Assembly (NCBI GenBank): GCA_964551985.1
Contig: CAZKFG010000046.1
Span: forward strand, 1 to 17,530
Length of the DNA: 17,530 bases
From: CAZKFG01 sp964551985
Lineage (GTDB): Bacteria; Bacillota; Negativicutes; Acidaminococcales; JAISLQ01
Direction: 5' to 3'
In this document: one piece after another, positions 8,733-15,948 of the stretch
How positions within the stretch are numbered: the stretch's first letter is position 1
How the letters are laid out: every line of letters starts with the position of its first letter
Translations under genes and position numbers: made by a program
Notes under the pieces: generated by a model
The model's input: the letters and a program-made list of their open reading frames with translations, nothing else
Databases searched by the model: none
Told to the model about the DNA's origin: nothing

Positions 8733-9881
8733 TTAAGCCCTCTCTATCAACATAGCAGTTCCAAGACCTCCAACAGCTCCGATAGATGCTATACCCAATT
8801 TACCACCTACATACTCTAAAGCCTTTAACAAATGCAAAGTTATAATAGCACCTGACGCGCCGTAAGGGTGACCGTACGCCAAAGCTCCACCGAGTAAATT
8901 AACTTTATTTGTTTGTAAATCAAGTCTTTGGCAACAAGCTAAAATCTTAACCGCAAAGGCTTCATTAAGTTCTACTGCGTTTATATCATTTAAACTTAAC
9001 TTGCTTTCACTTAATACTTTTTTTATCGCTTCGACAGGAGATAGTGGAAAAAAAATAGGATTATTGCCAACACTAGAAGTTTTTATAATTTTTGCACTTG
9101 CACAAAGCCCATATTTTTTTATAGCTTTTTTAGAAGCTAAAAGAACTATAGCAGCTCCATCATGTTTAAGGCAAGAATTACCGGCAGTTATACTGGCAGT
9201 TTTATCGATAACACCTTTTAATCTTTGTAAAAATTTTATAGAAATATTCTCTTTTATACAATCATCTTCTTGTATAAGCTTTTGATCGACAAAAAGTGGT
9301 AAAATAATATCCTGTAAAAAACCTTTCTTTTTTAAAATTGCCGCTTTTTGGTGACTTGACAAAGCTAATTCATCCATTTCAGCTCTATCTATACAAAGTA
9401 TATCGGCTAAATCTTGCGCTGCTTTTATAACATCAGGGTTTCCAATAAAATCAGGTGAAAAAGGGGCCTGCTCGTAAAAATATTCTTCACCTTGAAAACG
9501 GCTATCACGGTGATTAAACTGCTTTTTAGGAGCAAGCGAACTGCTTTCCGTACCACCAGCTACTACCAAATCAGCCTGCCCGCTGTCAATTAAAGCGTTG
9601 GCTAAAGATATGCTTGTCAAGCCAGAACCACACTGTGCATCAACAGTTATACCCGAACAGGAAAAATCCCAACCTGCTTGCAGCAAAGATAAACGTGCCA
9701 TATTTCCGCCTGTCCCTATTACATTGCCTAAAATAACATTGTCTATTGATTTTGATGATAAATTGTATCTTAGCAGAATTTCTTCCAATAAAAATCCAGC
9801 TAACTGTTCGGGTAAAAAGGTTTTCAAGCTTCCGTTTATTTTACCAATAGGAGTCCTAAGCCCGCCAATAATATAGCTCAT
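8733..9881 (-). CDS. Thiolase-family protein lacking the usual second catalytic cysteine (YhfS-like)
   Basis: 382 residues, normal length for acetyl-CoA C-acetyltransferases. Visible: the nucleophile motif AQCGSGLTSI with Cys84, AGGTESSS (108-115), NEAFAV, and GGALAYGHPYGASG with His338. In the C-terminal motif, where biosynthetic thiolases have C-x-GGG-x-G, this protein reads IGAVGGLG, so Gly368 replaces the Cys that deprotonates the incoming acyl-CoA. It can probably still form an acyl-enzyme on Cys84, but ordinary Claisen condensation or thiolysis may be lost or altered. The ATG overlaps the bioY stop by 4 nt (ATGA), so the two are translationally coupled. It resembles YhfS of B. subtilis by context; the real reaction is unknown. 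Confidence 0.88.
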   Translation of the reverse strand: MSYIIGGLRTPIGKINGSLKTFLPEQLAGFLLEEILLRYNLSSKSIDNVILGNVIGTGGNMARLSLLQAGWDFSCSGITVDAQCGSGLTSISLANALIDSGQADLVVAGGTESSSLAPKKQFNHRDSRFQGEEYFYEQAPFSPDFIGNPDVIKAAQDLADILCIDRAEMDELALSSHQKAAILKKKGFLQDIILPLFVDQKLIQEDDCIKENISIKFLQRLKGVIDKTASITAGNSCLKHDGAAIVLLASKKAIKKYGLCASAKIIKTSSVGNNPIFFPLSPVEAIKKVLSESKLSLNDINAVELNEAFAVKILACCQRLDLQTNKVNLLGGALAYGHPYGASGAIITLHLLKALEYVGGKLGIASIGAVGGLGTAMLIERA

Positions 9882-10414
9882 TTTAAACCAAACCTTCTAT
9901 TTAAAGACACTGCTAAAGTACTTGCAATAAATACTTTTATTACATCACCAATAATAAAAGGCAATGCGCCAGCATAAAATGCTTGTTTCCAATTCATCTG
10001 TGTTACAAAAGCTAGCCAAGGCACAGCAAATAAGTACGCTATAACAATGCCACCGATAAAGTTTAGTAATATCATTTTAATTAAACTAGTATTTTTATCA
10101 GAAAAAAAGGCTATAAAAAAAGCTGCAAATAAAAAACCAAAATAATAACCGCCACGAGGTCCAAGAAGTATTCCTATCCCACCTGTAAAGCCGGAAAACA
10201 CGGGAAGTCCTATAGCGCCTAAAAGTATAACTGTCAAAACACTATAAAATGCTTGTTTTGATTTCAAGCAGCTTCCTGCAAGCATTACCCCTAAACTAAT
10301 GCCAGAAATCGGAACGGGACTTATCGGAATTGGAATTGATACAAAACCAAGTACTATTATAAGTGCTGAGAATAATGCCGCATAAATAAAACCTCTTAAA
10401 TTTTCGTTAACCAT
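9878..10414 (-). CDS. bioY: BioY, biotin-specific S component of an ECF transporter
   Basis: 178 residues, hydrophobic throughout with about six membrane helices. It carries the family hallmarks: an N-terminal GFVSIPIP segment, GFTGGIGILLGPRGGYYFGF around residues 75-95, and GDVIK near 157. BioY binds biotin with high affinity, alone or with the EcfA-EcfA'-EcfT energising module, which is not encoded here. The ATG has AGGAGA 7 nt upstream. It is the first gene of a four-gene operon (bioY, thiolase, ligase, hotdog) controlled by the promoter/operator at 10443-10494. No bioABDF or birA gene is in the window, so uptake may be the main biotin source. Confidence 0.94.
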   Translation of the reverse strand: MVNENLRGFIYAALFSALIIVLGFVSIPIPISPVPISGISLGVMLAGSCLKSKQAFYSVLTVILLGAIGLPVFSGFTGGIGILLGPRGGYYFGFLFAAFFIAFFSDKNTSLIKMILLNFIGGIVIAYLFAVPWLAFVTQMNWKQAFYAGALPFIIGDVIKVFIASTLAVSLNRRFGLK

Positions 10415-10442
10415 ATATGTATCTCCTATTGACGTTTTTTAT

Positions 10443-10471
10443 AGTATAAAACAAAAAAAAACTCAAGTCAA
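10443..10471 (-). promoter_or_regulatory. Promoter of the bioY operon
   Basis: TTGACT (10471-10466), a 17-nt T-rich spacer and TATACT (10448-10443) on the minus strand, followed by the AGGAGA ribosome binding site and the bioY ATG at 10414. The -35 box lies inside one arm of the inverted repeat at 10467-10494. Confidence 0.82.
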
Positions 10472-10501
10472 CCATGTTTTTAAAAACGGTTGACCCAAGT
10501 T
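10453..10501 (-). terminator. Rho-independent terminator of the first chemotaxis receptor gene, overlapping the bioY operator
   Basis: On the minus strand, 16 nt after the receptor's stop codon, the arms 10501-10488 and 10473-10460 can form a 14-bp RNA stem: seven Watson-Crick pairs next to the loop, three G-U wobbles, then four more pairs. Seven further T residues follow (10459-10453). On the plus strand the three wobbles would be A-C mismatches, so the structure suits minus-strand RNA only. The inner arms are the inverted repeat of the bioY operator. Confidence 0.65.
10467..10494. promoter_or_regulatory. Probable BirA (biotin repressor) operator
   Basis: Perfect inverted repeat GTCAACC-N14-GGTTGAC. 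It resembles the BirA operator known in Firmicutes, roughly a TAACC half-site, 14-16 nt and GGTTA, and stands directly before bioY, the gene most often controlled by BirA. One arm covers the -35 box, so binding of biotin-loaded BirA should block RNA polymerase. The identity of the regulator is inferred from repeat form and context; no birA is present in the window. Confidence 0.72.
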
Positions 10502-10517
10502 AATTTTGCAAAAAACT

Positions 10518-11861
10518 TTAACCTAATTGCTCAGCAATACCATTTAAATCTGCAACTATCCCTTTGGAACAAATTTGCATTTGTCCGAATATTTCAGTAG
10601 CTTTCGCTTTATCGTCTCTATTATAAGCCTCTACTGCTTTTCTAGCAAATTCATGTAGCTTTTGGTGACCTATCTCCATATTTTTAAAATGTTTATTATT
10701 TAGTATTTTAGTGTCTGTTACCGAATAATACCACTTGCCCAAACGACAATTTTTGTGATCTATCAAATTATCAATATGTTCACAACCTAAAATCATATTG
10801 TAAATTCTCCAACACCAAAGCATATGATCTACTATATATATTTCAATATTTTCTTTAAGAGATAAAGATACGCTACCTGTAGCCAATTGACTTCTTAGAT
10901 TTCCTAGTTGCTTGCTCAAATCAATTATTTCTTCACCTGTCCTTAAAGTGCCTGTAAGTAATTCGGCAACATTTTTAGATAAGTCATCAGTAGTAGTTGA
11001 TATTTCCTCTGTTGCAGCATTTTGTTCTTCATTATTAGCTGCAATTTGTGTTATTTCATTATCTATATTATCCATAGCAATGCTAATTTCACCAATTAAA
11101 TCAAGAGATTTTTGCGATAAATCTTTCCCCGCATACAATTTAGCGCAAGTATTTTGCATATCTGTAACAGATGTTTCCACAGCTTCTTGTAGTTGTAAAA
11201 TATTGTGTTCTATCTTAGTAACAGAATCTTTAGTATTATCAGCTAATTTATTAACTTCATTTGCAACAACAGCAAACCCTTTCCCTTGTTCACCTGCACG
11301 AGCTGATTCAATGGCAGCATTTAAAGCTAATAAATTTGTTTGTTTGGCAATACTCTTTATGATATTTACTATATCACCTATTTGTTTTGCTTGCTGCAAA
11401 ACGCTGTGCATTTTGACATTTATAGCTTCCATCGCAACAAAAGAATCGTCAACAAAATCTGCTGTTTTACCAATAACATCTTTACCATTTTGTGTTAATG
11501 TTGATGCGGAACTTGAATTTGCAGATATAACTTGAGCTCTTGAGGCAACATCGTCCATAGAAGCATCTAGCTGCTTGCTACTTTCTGCAAGTGCTTCTAA
11601 TTCTTTGTTTTGTTCAGTCATATTTTCCATTAAATCGTGTACAAAATCCATTCCAATAACAGCTTTTAATATACGATTTACACTAACAAGTGTCTCACTC
11701 TTTTCCTTACACAAAAAGCTCATCATCTCATTCCAATTGTATGCTACAGGATTACTTTTCAATAATTCACCTTGAAAATAATGGCTTTTTCCTTGCATTA
11801 TAGATTGCATTGCTTCTATTAAACTTTTTTCATCAATATTTTTATTTTGTATTATACTCAC
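10518..11861 (-). CDS. Soluble methyl-accepting chemotaxis protein with C-terminal CZB zinc-binding domain (copy 1)
   Basis: 447 residues with no membrane segment, so a cytoplasmic receptor. Order: a helical N-terminal region (1-90) of unknown ligand, a coiled-coil signalling domain with the conserved hairpin IAKQTNLLALNAAIESARAG and GKGFAVVANEVNKLA (about 163-205), and a C-terminal CZB domain (about 340-440). Putative CZB zinc ligands are visible: DHMLWCW (His), CRLGKWYY (Cys) and GHQKLH (His). CZB domains bind zinc through three His and one Cys and have been linked to zinc or hypochlorous acid sensing. Start is GTG at 11861-11859, supported by GAAGGGG 7 nt upstream. A near-identical paralogue lies just upstream. 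No che or flagellar genes are nearby. Confidence 0.93.
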   Translation of the reverse strand: MSIIQNKNIDEKSLIEAMQSIMQGKSHYFQGELLKSNPVAYNWNEMMSFLCKEKSETLVSVNRILKAVIGMDFVHDLMENMTEQNKELEALAESSKQLDASMDDVASRAQVISANSSSASTLTQNGKDVIGKTADFVDDSFVAMEAINVKMHSVLQQAKQIGDIVNIIKSIAKQTNLLALNAAIESARAGEQGKGFAVVANEVNKLADNTKDSVTKIEHNILQLQEAVETSVTDMQNTCAKLYAGKDLSQKSLDLIGEISIAMDNIDNEITQIAANNEEQNAATEEISTTTDDLSKNVAELLTGTLRTGEEIIDLSKQLGNLRSQLATGSVSLSLKENIEIYIVDHMLWCWRIYNMILGCEHIDNLIDHKNCRLGKWYYSVTDTKILNNKHFKNMEIGHQKLHEFARKAVEAYNRDDKAKATEIFGQMQICSKGIVADLNGIAEQLG

Positions 11862-12152
11862 AATAACACCCCTTCCCTAATTAATAACACTTTAAAATAA
11901 TCTTTAGTAATCTGTTTTTAAATCAACCATAAAAATTCATCTATTTTCATTAATTACTAAGAAAATTACCAAAATAAAAATAAAAAATACTAAATAAAAT
12001 TCATTTAGCATAGAAATAAAGTGCTACCATAGGTTTAGTAGATGATATATTATTATAAACTATTTTACACCTTTTGTGAAGTATTTTTTTACATAGCAAA
12101 AATAAGCCAGTCAAGAAAACTGACTTGAATTTTTATTCATTATAAAGTTGTG
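11862..12152. other. AT-rich spacer between the two receptor genes
   Basis: No credible coding sequence. It holds the weak terminator described at 12098-12125 and a 5-bp inverted repeat, TAGCA-N11-TGCTA, at 12006-12026. A possible weak minus-strand promoter near 11925-11900 (TTGATT, 17 nt, AGATTA) could serve copy 1. No sigma-28-type motility promoter was recognised. Confidence 0.5.
12098..12125 (-). terminator. Possible weak terminator of the second receptor gene
   Basis: On the minus strand, AGTCA and TGACT (12125-12121 and 12113-12109) with a 7-nt loop, then GGCTTATTTTTG. It lies about 30 nt after the stop of the receptor gene at 12153. The stem is only 5 bp, so read-through into copy 1 is likely. 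Confidence 0.4.
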
Positions 12153-13496
12153 TTAACCTACTTGCGCAACTATATTATTCAAGTGTTTTATTACACTATC
12201 AGAGCAATGTTTCATTCTCTCTAAAATCTCTTCTGCTCTTTTTTTATCACCTTTATTATAAGCTTCAACAGCTTCTCTAGCGTATTGATGCAATTGTATG
12301 TGTGGTAGTTCCAATTCTTTAAAGCTAGTATTATCTAGTATTTTAGAATCTGTTACAGAATAGTACCAGCCTCCCAAACGACAAGTTTTATGATCTCCTA
12401 TCTTGTCAATTTGAGTATATCCTAGAATCATATTATAAACTCTCCAACACCAAAGAAGATGGTCAACAATATATATTTTGACACTATCTCTCAATGACAT
12501 GTTAATAGCTCCTGCTGTAAGCTTGTTTCTTGAATTTTCAACTTCTTTACTTAAATGAAAAATTCCCTCGCCTGTTTTTTCTGCCTCTGATAGTAAAAGG
12601 CTTGTTTGCTTAGTCAATTCATCAGTTGCAGCAGCCATTTCTTCTGTTGTAGCATTTTGTTCTTCATTATTAGCTGCTATTTGCGCAACTTCATTATTGA
12701 TATTATCCATAACAACATCAATTTCATTAATTAATTCTAATGAATTTTTCGACAAAGTCTTTCCTGTATCTAGTTTAATACAAGCATCTTGCATATCAGC
12801 AACTGATGTCTCAACTGCTTCTTGCAATTGCATAATGTTTTGTTCTATTTTAGTAACAGAATCTTTAGTATTATCAGCAAGTTTATTCACTTCATTTGCT
12901 ACAACAGCAAAACCTTTACCATGTTCACCTGCACGAGCTGATTCAATTGCAGCGTTTAGAGCTAAAAGATTTGTCTGTTTAGCAATACTTTTTATAATAT
13001 TGACTATATCACCTATTTGTTTAGCTTGTTGCAATACTTCTTTCATTTTGATATTAATTGATTCCATAGAAACAAAAGAAACATCAACAAAATCAGCTGT
13101 TTTTGCAATAACTTCTTTGCCATTATGAGTTAATTTAGAAGCTGAATTAGAGTTTTCTGCTATAACTTGAGCTCTTGTTGCAACGTCTTCCATTGACAAA
13201 GCAAGTTGTTTACTGTTTGATGCTAATGCTTCTATTGTTTGATTTTGGTGCTCCATATTCTTTATCAAGCCGTGAACAAAATCCATATCCATAACATTTT
13301 TTAAAATGTCATTCATATTAAGTAATGATTCTCGTCTTTCGTTGCATATAAAATCAGCAAATTGATTCCAAGCATCCATAGAAAGTTTACTTACTGTTGA
13401 TGAGTTTTCAAAATAATACATTTTTCCCTGCATAACATATTGCATTGCTTCAATTAATTTTTTTTCATTTACATCATTAGTTTTTACGCTTTCCAT
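12153..13496 (-). CDS. Soluble methyl-accepting chemotaxis protein with C-terminal CZB zinc-binding domain (copy 2)
   Basis: From the ATG at 13496-13494 the protein is 447 residues, exactly the length of copy 1. GAGGGG 7 nt upstream supports this start over an in-frame ATG at 13535 that would add 13 hydrophobic residues without a ribosome binding site. The architecture equals copy 1: helical N-terminus without membrane segments, signalling hairpin NLLALNAAIESARAG with GKGFAVVANEVNKLA, and a CZB domain with DHLLWCW, CRLGGWYY and PHIQLH. The two signalling cores differ at only a handful of positions, while residues 1-75 and the linker before CZB have diverged more. This is the pattern of a tandem duplication followed by specialisation of input. 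Cytoplasmic; role in taxis or another Che-like pathway is inferred. Confidence 0.93.
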   Translation of the reverse strand: MESVKTNDVNEKKLIEAMQYVMQGKMYYFENSSTVSKLSMDAWNQFADFICNERRESLLNMNDILKNVMDMDFVHGLIKNMEHQNQTIEALASNSKQLALSMEDVATRAQVIAENSNSASKLTHNGKEVIAKTADFVDVSFVSMESINIKMKEVLQQAKQIGDIVNIIKSIAKQTNLLALNAAIESARAGEHGKGFAVVANEVNKLADNTKDSVTKIEQNIMQLQEAVETSVADMQDACIKLDTGKTLSKNSLELINEIDVVMDNINNEVAQIAANNEEQNATTEEMAAATDELTKQTSLLLSEAEKTGEGIFHLSKEVENSRNKLTAGAINMSLRDSVKIYIVDHLLWCWRVYNMILGYTQIDKIGDHKTCRLGGWYYSVTDSKILDNTSFKELELPHIQLHQYAREAVEAYNKGDKKRAEEILERMKHCSDSVIKHLNNIVAQVG

Positions 13497-13565
13497 GTCT
13501 ACACCCCTCAATAAGTTTAATAGAAAAAACTTCATATAAACTACTTTTATTTTCCATACAAAGTT

Positions 13566-13593
13566 ATTATAACATGAATACCTAGATATTCAA
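13566..13593 (-). promoter_or_regulatory. Promoter of receptor copy 2 with an internal palindrome
   Basis: TTGAAT (13593-13588), a 16-nt spacer and TATAAT (13571-13566) on the minus strand. The spacer and -35 region hold a 16-bp near-palindrome, GAATACCTAGATATTC at 13576-13591 (14 of 16 positions symmetric), a possible operator. Confidence 0.55.
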
Positions 13594-13648
13594 ACATAAT
13601 TATTGCATTTTTTTTAATAACTATTAACTTCTTTTTTTGTTCATTATG

Positions 13649-13657
13649 TGGTATAAA
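13649..13657 (+). promoter_or_regulatory. Extended -10 promoter of the secreted-protein gene
   Basis: TGG followed by TATAAA at 13652-13657 fits an extended -10 element; no good -35 box is present at 17 nt. The gene starts at 13681 with AAAAGGAG 8 nt upstream. It is divergent from the receptor copy 2 promoter. Confidence 0.45.
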
Positions 13658-13680
13658 TATTATTAAAAGGAGTTGTATGT

Positions 13681-14385
13681 ATGATGAAAAAAATTTTTAT
13701 GATTATTTTGGTATCCGTTTTTACTATACTAATTACAAAATTATCTTTTGCTGCACCAGCTTTTATACAAGATTCGAACTACAATTTAAGTACAATAAAG
13801 ACCATTTTGATTTTTGAACCCACATTTGAACAAAAAAACTTGTCAGACTTTGACAAACAAAATCTTTACCAAGTACTATTAAACTATGCCAAAGAAAAAA
13901 ATATAAATTTTATTAGCTACCAAGAGTATATTGACTCTCTTAGCAAAAAACTTGGCATAGACATTAAAGACTTGCAGGAAAAAGATCCGCAAAAAGCTCA
14001 AGAACTTATTATTCAAAATGCTAAAGATTATGCTGATGCTGGTCTTTATACTACAGTATCACGCTATTTTGTTAGTTCAAGATATGTTCCCGAGCAACAC
14101 TATACAGAAAAACGTATGGAAAAAGCTAGGCGCAGAAACTCTAAAGGTTATTGGGAAGAATATGAATATCCTGTATATATACCTAGATATATTGCTGCCT
14201 ACAATCAGCCAGTACTTCAGGCAACCGCTCAATTTGCTCTTGTTGATTTAAAAACGCAAAAACCTATTGCTCAGCTAACTGATCCACGTGAACGTGACGG
14301 TTCTGCCTCAGACACACCACTTGATATGTACAAAAGAATTGTAAATAACTTTTTTAATAAATTAAAATCAAGTCTTAAACGATAG
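13681..14385 (+). CDS. Secreted protein of unknown function
   Basis: 234 residues. The N-terminus is a clear Sec signal peptide: Lys3-Lys4, a hydrophobic core to about residue 22, and a likely signal peptidase I site after SFA (residue 24), with no lipobox cysteine. The mature part of about 210 residues is charged and rich in Tyr, Lys and Gln. A central basic stretch, EKRMEKARRRNSKGYWEEYE (about 143-162), interrupts what looks like an alpha/beta domain; the strand-like segment TAQFALVDLKTQKPIAQL follows. The general layout recalls periplasmic or envelope proteins of diderm Firmicutes, but I do not recognise a family. Two consecutive ATGs begin the frame; the ribosome binding site 8 nt upstream fits either. 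It stands alone between the divergent receptor and the SAM riboswitch. Confidence 0.85.
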   Translation: MMKKIFMIILVSVFTILITKLSFAAPAFIQDSNYNLSTIKTILIFEPTFEQKNLSDFDKQNLYQVLLNYAKEKNINFISYQEYIDSLSKKLGIDIKDLQEKDPQKAQELIIQNAKDYADAGLYTTVSRYFVSSRYVPEQHYTEKRMEKARRRNSKGYWEEYEYPVYIPRYIAAYNQPVLQATAQFALVDLKTQKPIAQLTDPRERDGSASDTPLDMYKRIVNNFFNKLKSSLKR

Positions 14386-14438
14386 TTACAAACAAATTAT
14401 TTCAGCATCACAAAAATAAATTTTTTGTAAAATTTTTC

Positions 14439-14467
14439 TTGACAAGTAAATAAAAAGACTCTACAAT
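14439..14467 (+). promoter_or_regulatory. Promoter of the metY-metA operon
   Basis: TTGACA (14439-14444), a 17-nt spacer and TACAAT (14462-14467). Transcription would start about 10 nt before the SAM riboswitch. Confidence 0.85.
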
Positions 14468-14484
14468 AAAACAAAATAAATAAA

Positions 14485-14586
14485 CTCTTATCAAGAGTGG
14501 CGGAGGGACTGACCCAATGAAGCCCGGCAACCACGCAAAAGCGTAAGGTGCTAAATTCAGCAGAATTTTATTCTGGAAGATGAGAG
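14485..14586 (+). promoter_or_regulatory. SAM-I (S-box) riboswitch
   Basis: Matches the S-box consensus: CTCTTATCAAGAG, then GGCGGAGGGACTGACC, CAATGAAGCCCGGCAACC and the 3' strand GATGAGAG. Helix P1 pairs 14485-14492 with 14579-14586 (one G-U). An antiterminator can form between GAGGAA (14584-14589), which shares the 3' side of P1, and TTCCTC (14605-14610), inside the terminator stem. When SAM is bound, P1 holds GAGAG, the terminator forms and metY-metA are switched off. Confidence 0.96.
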
Positions 14587-14598
14587 GAAGGACTATAA

Positions 14599-14625
14599 AA
14601 CTCTTTCCTCGGAAAGAGTTTTTTT
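14599..14625 (+). terminator. Intrinsic terminator of the SAM riboswitch
   Basis: AACTCTTTC and GAAAGAGTT form a 9-bp stem closed by a CTCG loop, followed directly by five more T residues, then GTTTT. It is the expression platform of the S-box. Confidence 0.93.
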
Positions 14626-14655
14626 GTTTTAAATAATCAGAAAGAAGGTATATAC

Positions 14656-15933
14656 ATGAACAATTTTAAAAAATCCAATTTAGAAACGCTTGCCTTGCAT
14701 GCAGGATACGACAACAAAGAAAAAACTTGTGCCGTGCCAATTTATCAGACGGTGGCTTATCCTTTTGAAGATGTACAGCATGCAGCGGATTTATTCAATT
14801 TAAAAGAACAAGGTTACATTTATACAAGAATATCCAATCCTACAAATGATGTTTTAGAAAATCGAATAAGCATATTAGAAGGTGGAGTAGCTGCTGTTGC
14901 TTTCGCTTCAGGTCATGCCGCTATAACATCAGCTATATTAAATCTAGCCCAACAAGGTGATGAAATAATTAGCTCAAGCAATCTATACGGAGGCACATAC
15001 AACTTATTTAAACATTCATTAAAACGCCTTGGCATAATAGTAAAGCTTATTGATACAAATGACAAAGAACTACTCAAAAATAGTATAACAGAAAAAACTA
15101 AAGCAATTTTTGCTGAAAGTATCGGTAATCCTAGCGGTCAAATAAGCGACATTGAAAATATCGCTAAAATTGCTCATTACCACAACATTCCTTTGATAAT
15201 TGATGCCACTTTTGCTACTCCATACTTGCAAAAGCCCATAGATTATGGAGCAGACATTGTAATACACTCTATGACAAAATTTATTGGTGGTCATGGAACT
15301 GCACTTGGCGGAATAGTTGTGGACAGCGGTAATTTTGACTTTAATAATTCTAATCATCCACTGTTAAATTCACCCGACCCAAGTTACCACAATATAAACT
15401 ATGCTAAAGAGCTAGGTAAATATGCTTACTCTACAAGACTAAGAGTACAAATTTTACGCGATTTCGGCGCAACTATAAGCCCTTTTAATTCTTTTTTACT
15501 ATTAAATGGCATACAAACACTTGCACTAAGAATGAAACAACATACAGAAAACGCTTTAAAAATTGCTGAATATTTACAACAACACTCTAAAATAAGTTGG
15601 ATTAACTACCCTAGCCTAAAGTCAAATTCACAATACGAGCTTGCCGAAAAATATTTTCCTAAAGGCGCTGGCTGCATTTTCACTTTTGGTATCAAAGGCG
15701 GGCTCAAATCTGGCGAACAACTTATTAACAATCTAAAACTCATTACTCATCTTGCCAACGTTGGTGATACAAAAACGCTTATCATACACCCAGCAAGCAC
15801 TACACATTCACAACTAAGTTCTGCCGAGCGTGAAAAGAGCGGTGTAGCAGACGACCTCATAAGAATATCTGTAGGAATAGAAAATGCAGATGATATAATT
15901 GATGATTTGCAACAGGCTTTAGAAAAAATATAA
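14656..15933 (+). CDS. metY: O-acetylhomoserine sulfhydrylase (O-acetylhomoserine aminocarboxypropyltransferase)
   Basis: 425 residues, the normal length for MetY and longer than most MetB/MetC enzymes (~380-400). A PLP-dependent cytoplasmic enzyme that joins O-acetylhomoserine and sulfide to give homocysteine and acetate. Seen: an N-terminal block LETLALHAGY, then PIYQTVAYPF, the YTRISNPT phosphate-binding region (56-63), ASGHAAI, SSNLYGGTY (107-115), the PLP lysine in HSMTKFIGGHG (Lys208), and a C-terminal THSQLS. The long insert between NFDF and YSTRLR is typical of MetY. AAGAAGG lies 7 nt before the ATG. It is controlled by the SAM-I riboswitch and followed after 15 nt by metA, which makes its substrate. 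Confidence 0.95.
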   Translation: MNNFKKSNLETLALHAGYDNKEKTCAVPIYQTVAYPFEDVQHAADLFNLKEQGYIYTRISNPTNDVLENRISILEGGVAAVAFASGHAAITSAILNLAQQGDEIISSSNLYGGTYNLFKHSLKRLGIIVKLIDTNDKELLKNSITEKTKAIFAESIGNPSGQISDIENIAKIAHYHNIPLIIDATFATPYLQKPIDYGADIVIHSMTKFIGGHGTALGGIVVDSGNFDFNNSNHPLLNSPDPSYHNINYAKELGKYAYSTRLRVQILRDFGATISPFNSFLLLNGIQTLALRMKQHTENALKIAEYLQQHSKISWINYPSLKSNSQYELAEKYFPKGAGCIFTFGIKGGLKSGEQLINNLKLITHLANVGDTKTLIIHPASTTHSQLSSAEREKSGVADDLIRISVGIENADDIIDDLQQALEKI

Positions 15934-15948
15934 AAGGATGTGAATAAA

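Noticed and set aside
10912..11535. Plus-strand open frame of 207 codons opposite receptor copy 1
   Set aside because: Antisense shadow of the repetitive coiled-coil codons; the equivalent frame appears opposite copy 2 (12697-13128), as expected from the shared sense sequence rather than from a gene.
10518..13496. Tandem receptor duplication as a mobile-element product
   Set aside because: No transposase, terminal inverted repeats or target-site duplications flank either copy; simple tandem duplication explains it.
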